64,000 bases of DNA, taken from a virus. The position numbers and the translations under genes were made by a program. How positions within the stretch are numbered: the first letter of the stretch is position 1; every line of letters starts with the position of its first letter. The stretch covers positions 248,001-312,000 of the IMG/VR virus record IMGVR_UViG_3300021057_000274; one strand, given 5' to 3'. Shown here in pieces: positions 40,678-49,093 of the stretch. Below the pieces are notes generated by a model, which had not been told where the DNA came from, ran no database searches, and saw nothing but the letters and a program-made list of their open reading frames with translations.

Positions 40678-41400
40678 ATGCTCACTGGCTCTTACTATAA
40701 GAAGGGCGAGGGGTTCGTGGATGTACCCCTTAAGCAACACAAGACCGGGCTCTACTTCCGTCCTGGCTCCCACGATCGCGCGGCGATCGTCGACTGTACC
40801 GGCGGGCGCGACTACGTCACCGTCAACTGCGCTGGGCACCGCGTCCTCGACCTGGGCGGCAACATCGGCGCGTTCATCTTCAAGGCCGCTAGGGAGGGAG
40901 CAGAGCGAGTACTCTCGTTCGAGCCCGAGCCCAGCAACTTCAAGGTGCTCCAGGCCAACCTCGAGCACGCGATCAAGCCGCTCAACAGCTCGACGATCGT
41001 CGAGGCTCGCCAGCAGGCGGTCGCCGACAAGCATGACAAGCTCGAGCTGATCGTCGGCGGCAGCTACAGCACGGGCACCCCGTCGCTGACCGCCAAGAAG
41101 GGCAAGGACAAGGTCGGCATCCTCGTTGACGTCGTGCCGTTCAAGGAGGTCTGCGAGGAGTTCAAGCCGACGCTCCTCAAGATGGACATTGAGGGCGCCG
41201 AGTACTCGTTCATCTTCGACGGCCTTCCGGAGTCGATCCGCGAGTTCGTCTTCGAGATCCACGGTCAGAACGCTCGCGAGAACGAGCTGATGCACAAGTG
41301 CTGGGAGATGTACACGAGGGACTGGGACGTCGTCTCACGCTTCGATCGCAAGTTCTTCGGTAAGACCCACCTGATCATCGCTCACCTCAAGCGGAAGTGA
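40678..41400 (+). CDS. FkbM-family methyltransferase
   Basis: 240 residues. SAM motif VLDLGGNIGAF (about 58-68), SFEPEPSNFKVLQANL (motif II/post I region) and LKMDIEGAEYSF (about 166) are clear FkbM signatures. FkbM enzymes O-methylate sugars. Beside a glycosyltransferase and inositol phosphate synthase, it could methylate a sugar decoration on DNA or on a surface glycan. A weak promoter precedes it. Confidence 0.8.
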   Translation: MLTGSYYKKGEGFVDVPLKQHKTGLYFRPGSHDRAAIVDCTGGRDYVTVNCAGHRVLDLGGNIGAFIFKAAREGAERVLSFEPEPSNFKVLQANLEHAIKPLNSSTIVEARQQAVADKHDKLELIVGGSYSTGTPSLTAKKGKDKVGILVDVVPFKEVCEEFKPTLLKMDIEGAEYSFIFDGLPESIREFVFEIHGQNARENELMHKCWEMYTRDWDVVSRFDRKFFGKTHLIIAHLKRK

Positions 41401-41633
41401 CCACGACGCCGATCCTCCCGACCGCGGGGGAGGAGATGACTGGGAATGAGCTGATCGCTCAGCTGCGTGAGCATCAGCTCACGCACAAGATCTGGGCAGA
41501 GTGGTTCGAAGCGCATCCGGAAGATCCTCGACAACACACCGAGGGAATCGGCGACGCGGTCTTCCATCGGCAGATCGAGGCGAAGTACTCAGAGATGATC
41601 CGCTGTGTGCAACGATTGATGAGTGAAGCCTGA
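41397..41633 (+). CDS. Small hypothetical protein
   Basis: 78 residues from GTG overlapping the FkbM stop; ends ATG-overlapped with the glycosyltransferase gene. No motif recognised. Confidence 0.5.
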   Translation: MTTTPILPTAGEEMTGNELIAQLREHQLTHKIWAEWFEAHPEDPRQHTEGIGDAVFHRQIEAKYSEMIRCVQRLMSEA

Positions 41634-42925
41634 TGCGCGTCGTGATCATCGGACAGCAGCTGAACCGCAACCACGCGGATCGGTTAAAGGGCGGCATTCA
41701 GACCTGTGAGCGCCTCCACGTCAAGCTGCTCAACGAGCTCGGGCACGAGATCCACTTCATCGCGGCCGCCGACACCGAACCCTTCACTCCCCACGCCAAG
41801 CTTCACCTCCTGGAGCTGCCGTCCGAAGAGACGCTCGGCGAGCTCTCGAGAGCTGACAAGGCTAAGGTCAGCCGCCAGAAGACCGTTGAGATCCGTGACA
41901 CGATCAGCGAGATTCGTCCTGACTTCATCATCAACCACAGCTACTCGAGCTCGCACGTCCGACTGCTCGCTGATCACGTCGAGCAGGGAATTCCGGGAAT
42001 CTTCTTCAACCACCAAAATCCAGTCGTCGCGAGCGACATCAGTCTGATCGCCAAGCTCGAGCAGTACATTCGCATGACTAAGCTTGGAGGAGCGCTTGTC
42101 TGCGTCTCTCCGTTCTCCCGTGACCTCTGGCGGAGGGCGATCCGCAAGCGCCTCAAGTCAGCGTCGTTCGCCTTCGTCGAGGAGGAGATGATCGACCAGG
42201 TTTATAACATGGTCTGCCCGCCAGCGTATATCGACCAGGTTAAGGTGTGGCGCTCTGATCCGAGCAACATCTTCGTGATCATCAGTCGCCCGACCAGGGA
42301 GAAGAACGTCGCTGGCTTTCTTGAGGTCTACGAGAGATCGCGTCTTAAGAATCCGGTGGTCATCTTTCTCGCTGTCGGCGGTGACCTCGAGAGCAACGAG
42401 TACTGGTTAGCCGAGCTGAAACCGATCATCGAGAGGCTCAAGGAGCAAGGTGTTCCGATCAAGGTGCGATCGAACGCTCCGCGCGCTGACGTCCTCTCTG
42501 CGCTTGAGACGGCCGCCTTCAACGTCATCCCGTGGGTCGACGAGTCGGCCTCGATCGTCGCGCTTGAGGGGGCTCAGTACGGCACGATCCCGCTCATGAT
42601 GTCGAAGACGCGTGAGGACGGATCACTGACCGGTCACGCGGCCCAATCACTCATCCAGCTCAACTCCCCCTACCTCGAGATGCTCCCAGCAGGTCGCAAG
42701 CATCAAGAGCGCGCGGCAGCCAGGCTTCGCGACACGGTTCAAAGCTACGAGATGAGTTCGCCCGACGAGCAGTACAAGATCAGAAACTATTTGCGAGATC
42801 GTACTCTACGAAAGCACTCGCTTACGTGCCGAGTTAATGATCTTGCTGACATCATGGCTGAGGTGAGATTTCGCGTGAGCTCGCATGCGACGATTCCAGC
42901 CATCGTACGTTTATTGGAGATGTGA
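41633..42925 (+). CDS. Glycosyltransferase, GT4-like
   Basis: 430 residues. N-terminal GGIQTCERLHVKLLNELGHEIHFI is the acceptor-side GT-B start. The donor side has IFVIISRPTREKNVAGFLEVYE, then VKVRSNAPRADVLSALETAAFNVIPWVDE and VIPW..SAxIVALEGAQYGTIP, matching GT4 Rossmann features. It would transfer a sugar from a nucleotide donor. The acceptor is unknown; the surrounding genes make modified DNA bases or a phage/host glycan plausible. Overlap TGATG links it to the next small gene. Confidence 0.75.
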   Translation: MRVVIIGQQLNRNHADRLKGGIQTCERLHVKLLNELGHEIHFIAAADTEPFTPHAKLHLLELPSEETLGELSRADKAKVSRQKTVEIRDTISEIRPDFIINHSYSSSHVRLLADHVEQGIPGIFFNHQNPVVASDISLIAKLEQYIRMTKLGGALVCVSPFSRDLWRRAIRKRLKSASFAFVEEEMIDQVYNMVCPPAYIDQVKVWRSDPSNIFVIISRPTREKNVAGFLEVYERSRLKNPVVIFLAVGGDLESNEYWLAELKPIIERLKEQGVPIKVRSNAPRADVLSALETAAFNVIPWVDESASIVALEGAQYGTIPLMMSKTREDGSLTGHAAQSLIQLNSPYLEMLPAGRKHQERAAARLRDTVQSYEMSSPDEQYKIRNYLRDRTLRKHSLTCRVNDLADIMAEVRFRVSSHATIPAIVRLLEM

Positions 42926-43095
42926 TGACTTTTGATTACGGCCTCATGGCGCAAACGGTGAAAGCTTTCTCAGACGTGATGGAGCAGATCCAGAAATCTG
43001 AGCAGTGTTCTACCGCGATTCGGGTCGGTGCGCTCCAAGCTCAAGCTGGTCTTACTCCGCTGATGAGGGCGATCCTGGAAGAGTATAAGAAGTGA
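42925..43095 (+). CDS. Small helical protein
   Basis: 56 codons, MTFDYGLMAQTVKAF..., in the gap between the glycosyltransferase and HAD genes. ATG overlaps the previous stop, and the stop overlaps the following GTG (GTGA), which supports it being a real gene. Contains one Cys and an amphipathic helix. Function unknown. Confidence 0.55.
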   Translation: MTFDYGLMAQTVKAFSDVMEQIQKSEQCSTAIRVGALQAQAGLTPLMRAILEEYKK

Positions 43096-43475
43096 ACTCG
43101 TTCGACATCGACGGTGTTATCTACATCAGCGCTGAGTTAGGCGGAATCTTTCCAGGACCGCATGACGTGATCATCACCGGGCGCAGCTTCGAGGAGGCTC
43201 CTGAGACGATCGCGATGCTCACTAAGCGTGGCATCTCGAACTACGTCTACTTCAACCCGCTCCCGTTCGCTCAAAAGACTCGGGTATCGTCTGGAGAGCA
43301 CAAGGCCCGCATCTTAAATAATCTAAGAGAACAAGGCATCAAGGTCGGCATTCACTTCGAGGATGACCCGATCCAGGCTCAAGTGATCGCTGATCAAGCC
43401 CCACACGTCGCGATCGTTCTCCTCCAGCATGACCTGACAGAGAGGGAAAATGTCCGTCACCCGATGCCAGACTGA
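43092..43475 (+). CDS. HAD-like phosphatase
   Basis: 127 residues from GTG. Motif I FDIDGVIY (the nucleophile Asp is followed by Ile-Asp), motif II ITGRS, a basic residue in the HKARIL segment and motif IV IHFEDDPIQA. These are HAD-fold signatures. Small HADs dephosphorylate metabolites; here perhaps an inositol or sugar phosphate made nearby. That link is inference from position. Confidence 0.65.
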   Translation: MNSFDIDGVIYISAELGGIFPGPHDVIITGRSFEEAPETIAMLTKRGISNYVYFNPLPFAQKTRVSSGEHKARILNNLREQGIKVGIHFEDDPIQAQVIADQAPHVAIVLLQHDLTERENVRHPMPD

Positions 43476-43487
43476 CATTTTCTGGGG

Positions 43488-43500
43488 AATAAATAAGCTC
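43488..43500 (+). promoter_or_regulatory. Late promoter box (AATAAATAAGCTC)
   Basis: AATAAATAAGCTC, full motif with CTC, 13 bases before the ATG at 43514, which has ATAGGAGAC as ribosome site. Confidence 0.7.
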
Positions 43501-43513
43501 ATAGGAGACTTAT

Positions 43514-44149
43514 ATGATCCCAGATCTTCCCGAAAATGGCATTCTCATGCCTAAGATGGTCAACCGGTTTCGTGTCACTTTTCATCGATGTCACAACCTC
43601 AAGCGCGTCGCTGAGGGGCTCAGCCTTCAGGTTCTCGACGTCTCCCTGCCGTCCGTTGATCGGCTCCTCTCCACCTCGCGGAGTCGAGGTAAGAAGGTCT
43701 ACGGGCTCGAGACCGAGGAGGGGGCTCTAACCCTCACGTTTGAGGATGACCTCCAGTCTCGCGCGATCACGGCGATTTATGACGAGCTGATCGTTGATGA
43801 GGGAAACAGCTTCACCGTTCGCGTCGACTTCTTTAACGGCAACGGAGACGTGACCGAGACGTATGAGTTTAGAGGATCAGTCGGACCGATCACCGGCCCG
43901 ATCTTTGATTATTCTGGCGGTGACTCAGGAAATCGCTCCGCCTCGATCAGGTTTCCGAGCTATGTGAACACGACAACCGACGCGCTCAGCAAAGAAACGC
44001 TCGCTCTCATGAAGTTGATCTCGACCGCTGAGCTTAATTACGGTTGGGGTGAGAAGAGGCCGGGGGTAGTGCGCCGTAGCTTGAGCATCAACGTCGGGAA
44101 CGCCTTCACTCACTCCATCGTCACCAAGCGTCCGACGGAGGCGAAATGA
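43514..44149 (+). CDS. Third tail-tube-fold protein (gp19-like)
   Basis: 211 residues. Same layout as the gene at 9943: N-RFRVTFHRC, LQVLDVSLPSVDRLLSTS, YGLETEEGALTLTFEDDLQSRA and ETYEFRGSVGPI. An LTLTFEDD strand echoes the TLTVEDD of the other. It is far from the main morphogenesis block, yet has its own late promoter. It could be a variant tube subunit, a terminator or a gp54-type component. It overlaps the methyltransferase gene start by 4 bases. Confidence 0.6.
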   Translation: MIPDLPENGILMPKMVNRFRVTFHRCHNLKRVAEGLSLQVLDVSLPSVDRLLSTSRSRGKKVYGLETEEGALTLTFEDDLQSRAITAIYDELIVDEGNSFTVRVDFFNGNGDVTETYEFRGSVGPITGPIFDYSGGDSGNRSASIRFPSYVNTTTDALSKETLALMKLISTAELNYGWGEKRPGVVRRSLSINVGNAFTHSIVTKRPTEAK

Positions 44150-45354
44150 GCTTGAAGTGGGGAACGATCGTTCCGCTCATCGGCGGGCTCACCTTGGCTG
44201 GAAAGCGAGCGACCGGCCAGGACCCAAACTTCCTCCTGACATATACGCCGTTCGGAGAGAACGAGAAGAACGTGCGCGCCTACTTCCCGAACGTTCCCTA
44301 TCACCAGCTCGACACCGAGGACCGCGGCGGCTTCGACGTCGCGGCGAACAGAGACGTTGACTTCGTTCAGGCCCTCTGTCCCTGCGCCGGACTCTCGCTG
44401 CTGAGCTCAGGCTCCCCCGAGCAGCGCGCTAAGCAAAACTACTGGATGCTCGAGACCGCCAAGTTCATGACGGGCGAGCTTCGTCCGCGGGTCTTCTGGG
44501 GCGAGAACGCTCCGGGTCTCTATAGCAACACCGGCGAGCACGTGCGTAACGAGCTCCGCCAGATCGGGGAGAGGAACGGCTACTCGTTCTCCGTCTACGC
44601 GACGTCAACTCACTTCCACGGAATTCCTCAGACCCGCAAGCGCACGTTCTACTTCTTCTGGCGTGACGGTGAGGCGCCGGTGATGGAGTACTACCGAAAG
44701 CCTGTCAAGAACTTCACCGAGTACATGCGTGAGGTGCCGAAGGACTCGATTCACCACACCGCCGACGACATCCAGGCGGCGCGTGACACTCTCAACACCA
44801 ACCCGTTCATCATGTTCCTCCAGGAGAAGCATGACGGCAAGGGCATCGAGAAGATGCGCGAGTGGCTGGTGCGAAAGGACATGAAGAGCTTCACCCTCAA
44901 CACTTACCTGTTGCTCAGCGAGCAGTTCGAGGAGTGCATGGACTGGCTGAAGCAGCGCGGCCACGACAAGCACCTTCGTCTCGCTCAAAAGGTCTGGGAG
45001 AAGGTGACCTCGAAGGGCGGCTTCTGGGACGGCAGCTTCCCGATGTATCGCGGCGACCTGATGTTCGCGACCCTCATCTCTCGGACGCTCTACGCGATTC
45101 ACCCTGAGGAGGAGCGCGTTCTGACGACACGCGAGATGATGCATCTGATGGGGATGCCGCATGACCTGCCGTTGGTGACGGGCGGCTTGAATCACATCTG
45201 CCAGAACGTGCCGGTGTCGACGGGCGCTGACATGACTAACGAGGTGATCGCTTACCTGAGGGGCGAGCGGGAGAGCAGCGGGGCGCGGTTCACGATGCAG
45301 AGCAACATCACCCAGCGCATTGACCACAGCGAGTCGGCGCTGCTAAGCTTTTAG
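44146..45354 (+). CDS. C5-cytosine DNA methyltransferase-like protein
   Basis: 402 residues. Motif I PLIGGLTLAGK (10-20), motif IV CPCAGLS with Cys80 in place of PPCQPFS, motif VI ENAPGL (120-125), motif VIII QTRKRTFYFF (162-171) and motif X NVPVSTGAD near residue 361. The order I-IV-VI-VIII-X with catalytic Cys is that of m5C methyltransferases, but sequences differ, so it may act on a modified substrate or as a hydroxymethyl-type enzyme. It ends SALLSF, like two other enzymes of this cluster. It is translated from within the tube gene end (ATGA overlap). Confidence 0.75.
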   Translation: MSLKWGTIVPLIGGLTLAGKRATGQDPNFLLTYTPFGENEKNVRAYFPNVPYHQLDTEDRGGFDVAANRDVDFVQALCPCAGLSLLSSGSPEQRAKQNYWMLETAKFMTGELRPRVFWGENAPGLYSNTGEHVRNELRQIGERNGYSFSVYATSTHFHGIPQTRKRTFYFFWRDGEAPVMEYYRKPVKNFTEYMREVPKDSIHHTADDIQAARDTLNTNPFIMFLQEKHDGKGIEKMREWLVRKDMKSFTLNTYLLLSEQFEECMDWLKQRGHDKHLRLAQKVWEKVTSKGGFWDGSFPMYRGDLMFATLISRTLYAIHPEEERVLTTREMMHLMGMPHDLPLVTGGLNHICQNVPVSTGADMTNEVIAYLRGERESSGARFTMQSNITQRIDHSESALLSF

Positions 45355-46172
45355 ATCCCCTGGTCGAACTTGGTGACGTAGACGCCCCTCGCTTCGGCTA
45401 GGATCTTCTCAAAGATCCTAGCTCCGCTCTCTGCGAGCTTATCTAAGCCTCGTTGAAGGACCTCGTTCTTCGCCTTGGCGAACTCGACCTTGTCCTTGAA
45501 CATGTATTGAGTGAAGAGCTCCGTGGTCAGCTCCTCTTGTTGCACGTCGATCAAGTGCTGCTTCGACTTCGTGATCACGAAGTTCTTGATGAACCAATCC
45601 ATGGGCGTAGAGTCCTCGCTAGGTTCGTCACCCCAGCGGCTTGAAGCCCAATCGTCGATCTCTTGCTCGTACTTCTCTAGCTCCTTGGCCATCTGTGACG
45701 TCGAGAGCGTGATGGTGTGGAGGAAGTCGTGCACGAATCCCCAACCCGAGTAGTGAGTGATGTCCTCGTACCCCCTCTTTGGTCCGTGATCCTCGAAGAC
45801 GTAGACGTTGATCGCGTTAGAGTGATAGGGCAGGAGCGCTTTGACACGCTCTGAAGAAGAGTTGATGAGATGTGCGATCGCAACGGCTAGATACTCGAAG
45901 TCAACCTTAAGGTAGAAGAAGTCGTTAGTCGCGTCGCGAATCCGCTCTGGGTTGTGTTGCTTAGCGTCTTTCCAGATCTCGTTGTAGGTAACGCCGCGCA
46001 CGAGGTTGTAGTAGATCGGCGTCTTGACCTTTCCGAGCACTCGCTTAGCGACCTTTAAGACCGACTCATCTGTCATCTTGCCGATCTTGGATTTCGCGTA
46101 GCGCGGCGCCCTGAGTTGAACGTGGTTGACGTCCTCTAGAGGCGCCTCTGTGAGGAGCTCAGAGATCTTCAC
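45351..46172 (-). CDS. Probable internal head protein, HxxxH family
   Basis: 273 residues beginning MKISELLTEAPLEDV; the gp21-type cleavage site would be LLTE/A. A relative of the product at 17988 (MKLSSLLEAPLVDV). Shared motif SGWGFVHDFLHTI contains an H-x3-H pair, resembling a degenerate zinc site. The ATG overlaps the end of the preceding minus-strand gene. Convergent with the methyltransferase gene (4-base overlap). Confidence 0.55.
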   Translation of the reverse strand: MKISELLTEAPLEDVNHVQLRAPRYAKSKIGKMTDESVLKVAKRVLGKVKTPIYYNLVRGVTYNEIWKDAKQHNPERIRDATNDFFYLKVDFEYLAVAIAHLINSSSERVKALLPYHSNAINVYVFEDHGPKRGYEDITHYSGWGFVHDFLHTITLSTSQMAKELEKYEQEIDDWASSRWGDEPSEDSTPMDWFIKNFVITKSKQHLIDVQQEELTTELFTQYMFKDKVEFAKAKNEVLQRGLDKLAESGARIFEKILAEARGVYVTKFDQGI

Positions 46173-46368
46173 GAGCGGGGTGCTTGGGCTTGCGACGAAA
46201 CTGGGTCTGATCGCGAAAAGATCGGCCGCTAGGGATCGGCGGGCGGCGAGAGCCTGGCGTGCGCTTGCAGTTCGACGAGTGCTTCTCCGTCGTCGTCTTG
46301 CAATCGGGGCAAGGTTGGATTCTCAATTTCCCGCTCATGATCTCGATCAGCTCTCTCAGCAATTCCAT
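46159..46368 (-). CDS. Small zinc-motif protein, MELLREL type
   Basis: 69 residues beginning MELLRELIEIMSG, then CPDCKTTTEKHSSNC (three cysteines and a histidine, possible zinc knuckle) and a basic Arg/Pro-rich tail. The N-terminus resembles MDLLREL at 10556 and 59744. Ribosome site TAGGAGAAG and a late promoter precede it. Likely a DNA-binding internal head protein. Confidence 0.5.
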   Translation of the reverse strand: MELLRELIEIMSGKLRIQPCPDCKTTTEKHSSNCKRTPGSRRPPIPSGRSFRDQTQFRRKPKHPAREDL

Positions 46369-46380
46369 GTCTTCTCCTAA

Positions 46381-46394
46381 GAGCTTATTTACCT
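46381..46394 (-). promoter_or_regulatory. Late promoter box, minus strand (AGGTAAATAAGCTC)
   Basis: On the minus strand AGGTAAATAAGCTC precedes TTAGGAGAAGAC-ATG of the gene starting at 46368. Confidence 0.65.
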
Positions 46395-46456
46395 CTAGAC
46401 GAGGTGAGAAATCATCTCTGGCTCAGTCCTGTACAGGTCCTCAACTCCAGCTTAGG

Positions 46457-46651
46457 CATAAATATCCTAGGATCGCAACCAAGGTTAGAATAACTCAAGC
46501 TGTAACGTTTGACCGCTTAGCGGCTCAGAACAAGTACAGGTCAAGTAAGAATAATTGCCTTGCCGGCGATCCTAACAATAAAAAGACTGCGGTCGAGCAT
46601 GTGACCAGCGGACCGGCGCAAGCGGCGATTGCCCTTCACAGCGAGAGCTGA
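46457..46651 (+). ncRNA. Candidate noncoding RNA or long leader between late promoter and terminator
   Basis: A late box CATAAATATCC (46457-46467), a -10-like GGTTAGAAT (46484-46492) and a strong terminator at 46651-46702 define a unit of about 230 bases. It has no good start codon for any frame; the only frame open over most of it lacks ATG/GTG/TTG in the right place. The sequence is A/T-richer than its neighbours at first and then GC-rich. The whole gap 46395-46734 has no confident gene. It could be a noncoding RNA or an nrdA leader. Confidence 0.3.
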
Positions 46652-46702
46652 TTTAGGAGCTGCCGTGTTCATGAAAAGTGATCACGGAGCTCCTTTTCTT
46701 TT
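46651..46702 (+). terminator. Intrinsic terminator before nrdA
   Basis: AGGAGCTGCCGTG...CACGGAGCTCCT (one bulge) followed by TTTCTTTTT. It ends upstream transcription before nrdA. Confidence 0.75.
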
Positions 46703-46734
46703 TCGCTGTGCGACATAGCGACAGAGAATGAGAG

Positions 46735-49092
46735 ATGTCGATCCAAGTTACGAAGCGCAACGGAGAGCGCGAACCGCTCGACGTTGAGAAGATGCACCGG
46801 GTGTTGGAGTGGGCCTGCGAGGAGCTAGCAGGTGTTTCGGTCTCCGACATCGAGATGAAGTCCCACATTCAATTTTACGACGGAATCGCTACCTCAGAGA
46901 TTCACGACATCACCACCTCGGCGGCCGAGGACCTGATCTCGGAGGAGCGCCCCAACTACCAGTACGTCGCCGCGCGAATGATGATCTTCGACCTGCGGAA
47001 GAAGGTCTTCGGCTCGTACGAGCCCATCCGCCTTCTCGACATCGTCAAGCGCAACGCTGAGAGGGGCATCTACGACAAGAACATCCTGTCATGGTATACC
47101 GAGGAGGAGTGGCTCAAGCTAGGCTCCTATCTCAAGCATGAGCGTGACTTCAAGCTGACGGCGGCGGCGGTCAAGCAGATCAAGGATAAGTACCTCATCC
47201 AGGACCGGTCGACACGTACCTACTACGAGACCCCGCAGATCGCGTTCATGTTGATCGCGGCGACTGGCTTTCACAAGTACCCGAAGGCGACCAGGCTCCA
47301 GTACGTGCGCGACATGTACGACGCCATCTCGAAGTTTCAGGTCTCCCTCCCCACTCCGATCCTCGGTGGCCTTCGCTCGAGCATCAAGCAGTTCAGCTCG
47401 TGCGTCTTGATCGATGTCGGTGACAGCCTTGAGTCGCTGACCGACGCGACCAAGATGATGACCAAGTACGTCTCGAAGCGAGCCGGACTTGGCATCAACG
47501 GCGGGAGGATTCGTGCGCTCGGGTCGAAGGTCGGCAAGGGTGAGATCGTCCACACCGGCGTCACCCCGTACTATCGGATGTTCGAGTCGGCGATCAAGAG
47601 CTGTTCAGCTGGCGGCATCCGTGACGCCGCGGCGACGCTCTACGCTCCCGTTTGGCATCGCGAGATCGAGGACATCATGGTCCTCAAGAACAACAAGGGC
47701 ACTCACGAGACCCGAGTGCGTCGCCTTGATTACGCGATCCAGTGGGACACCTATCTGCTTCGCCGGGCGGCCAAGAAGCAACCGATCACCCTGTTCTCTC
47801 CCCATGAGGTTCCTGATCTCTATGAGGCGTACTTTGGCAAGGATCGCAAGAAGTTCGAGGAGCTCTACGAGAGCTACGAGAGAGATCCAGCGATCAAGTA
47901 CAAGAAGGTGGTTGACGGGCGTGAGCTACTGACGACGTTTCTCAAGGAGTCACAAGAGACCGGTCGTCTCTATGGGTTCCTCGCGGACAACGTCAACCTC
48001 CACACCCCGTTCAAGGACCCGATCTTCATGTCGAACCTGTGCGTCGAGATCTGTCTCCCGACGACTCCAGTTCTCAACAAGTACTCGAACTTTGAGGAGC
48101 GTGACGACTTCGCCAAGGACGCGACGGTAGACTTCGAGGGACTCATCCAGCTCTGCACGCTCGCGGCGGTTAACCTCGGGAGCCTCAACCTCGACGAGAC
48201 GCACGACATGGAGAAGCGGATGGATCTCCTCGTGCGCTTCCTCAACGAGCTGATCGACTATCAGGACTACCCGGTGCCTCAAGCCTACCGAGCGACGATG
48301 AAGTACCGTCCGCTCGGCATCGGCGCGATCAACTACGCGTACCTCCTGGCGAAGAACGGACTCAAGTACTCCGACCCGGAGAGCCACAACCTGACTCACC
48401 GTGTCGCCGAGCAGATGTACTACTTCGCGCTCAAGGCGTCAAACAACTTGGCCAAGGAGCGAGGCGCTTGCAACGGCTTCGTTGACACGATCTACGCGGA
48501 CGGCAAGCTCTTGATCGACACCTACGCCAGGACGGTCGACGAGGTGCACACCGAAAAGCTCCATCTCGCGTGGGACGAGCTTCGCCGAGAGGTCAAGGAG
48601 CACGGCGTGCGCAACGCGACGCTCCTCGCTTTCATGCCGTCAGAGTCATCTAGCTCTGTTTCAAACGCGACGAGCGGGGTCGATCCGATCCGCTCCGTCG
48701 TCACCCGAAAGGCGAACAAGAAGACGTCGTTCGTTCAGGTCGCGCCCGAGGCGATGCGATTGAAGAACCAATATCACCTGCTCTGGGACATGACCGCGAG
48801 GGACATGGACGGCGTCATCAAGAACATGGCCGTGCTTCAAAAGTTTACGTGCCAGTCGATCTCGACCAACTTCTCCTACAACCCAGAGCACTACCCCGAG
48901 AAGAAGATCCCTCTCGAGGTGCTGATCAACCACTTTCTCCTGGCGACAAAGCTAGGCCTGAAGACCAGGTACTACGTCAACACCAAGGGAGAGCGTGACC
49001 ACACCGAGGAAGCTGAGAAGCAACCCGCCACCGTCGTTGAAGTCACCCCTGAGCTAGCCCCCGAGGGTGACTGCGACTCTTGCAAGATCTGA
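46735..49092 (+). CDS. nrdA: Ribonucleotide reductase class Ia, large subunit NrdA
   Basis: 785 residues (T4 NrdA 754). ATP-cone N-terminus TKRNGEREPLDVEKMHRVL, active-site region SCVLIDVGDSLESL, the catalytic NLCVEICLPT (Cys about 432), VNLGSLNLDETHD and LMPSESSSSVSNATSGVDP region near the end (here FMPSESSSSVSN). The C-terminal DCDSCKI gives the CxxC redox pair. The enzyme makes dNTPs, with NrdB following at once. The start is ATG with GAATGAGAG upstream. Confidence 0.95.
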   Translation: MSIQVTKRNGEREPLDVEKMHRVLEWACEELAGVSVSDIEMKSHIQFYDGIATSEIHDITTSAAEDLISEERPNYQYVAARMMIFDLRKKVFGSYEPIRLLDIVKRNAERGIYDKNILSWYTEEEWLKLGSYLKHERDFKLTAAAVKQIKDKYLIQDRSTRTYYETPQIAFMLIAATGFHKYPKATRLQYVRDMYDAISKFQVSLPTPILGGLRSSIKQFSSCVLIDVGDSLESLTDATKMMTKYVSKRAGLGINGGRIRALGSKVGKGEIVHTGVTPYYRMFESAIKSCSAGGIRDAAATLYAPVWHREIEDIMVLKNNKGTHETRVRRLDYAIQWDTYLLRRAAKKQPITLFSPHEVPDLYEAYFGKDRKKFEELYESYERDPAIKYKKVVDGRELLTTFLKESQETGRLYGFLADNVNLHTPFKDPIFMSNLCVEICLPTTPVLNKYSNFEERDDFAKDATVDFEGLIQLCTLAAVNLGSLNLDETHDMEKRMDLLVRFLNELIDYQDYPVPQAYRATMKYRPLGIGAINYAYLLAKNGLKYSDPESHNLTHRVAEQMYYFALKASNNLAKERGACNGFVDTIYADGKLLIDTYARTVDEVHTEKLHLAWDELRREVKEHGVRNATLLAFMPSESSSSVSNATSGVDPIRSVVTRKANKKTSFVQVAPEAMRLKNQYHLLWDMTARDMDGVIKNMAVLQKFTCQSISTNFSYNPEHYPEKKIPLEVLINHFLLATKLGLKTRYYVNTKGERDHTEEAEKQPATVVEVTPELAPEGDCDSCKI

Positions 49093-49093
49093 G

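Noticed and set aside
39720-40685. Long minus-strand open frame (321 codons)
   Set aside because: It is antisense to the HhH gene and two small genes that have clear homology or tight overlaps; long shadows are expected in this GC-biased DNA.
46440-46560. Possible tRNA-like T-arm (GGTTAGAAT)
   Set aside because: No matching acceptor, D-arm or anticodon arm can be drawn; it fits a -10 box better. No tRNA was found elsewhere in the window.
46259-46651. Plus-strand open frame of 130 codons
   Set aside because: Its first half is antisense to the MELLREL gene and its second half has no start codon; better explained as leader or noncoding RNA.
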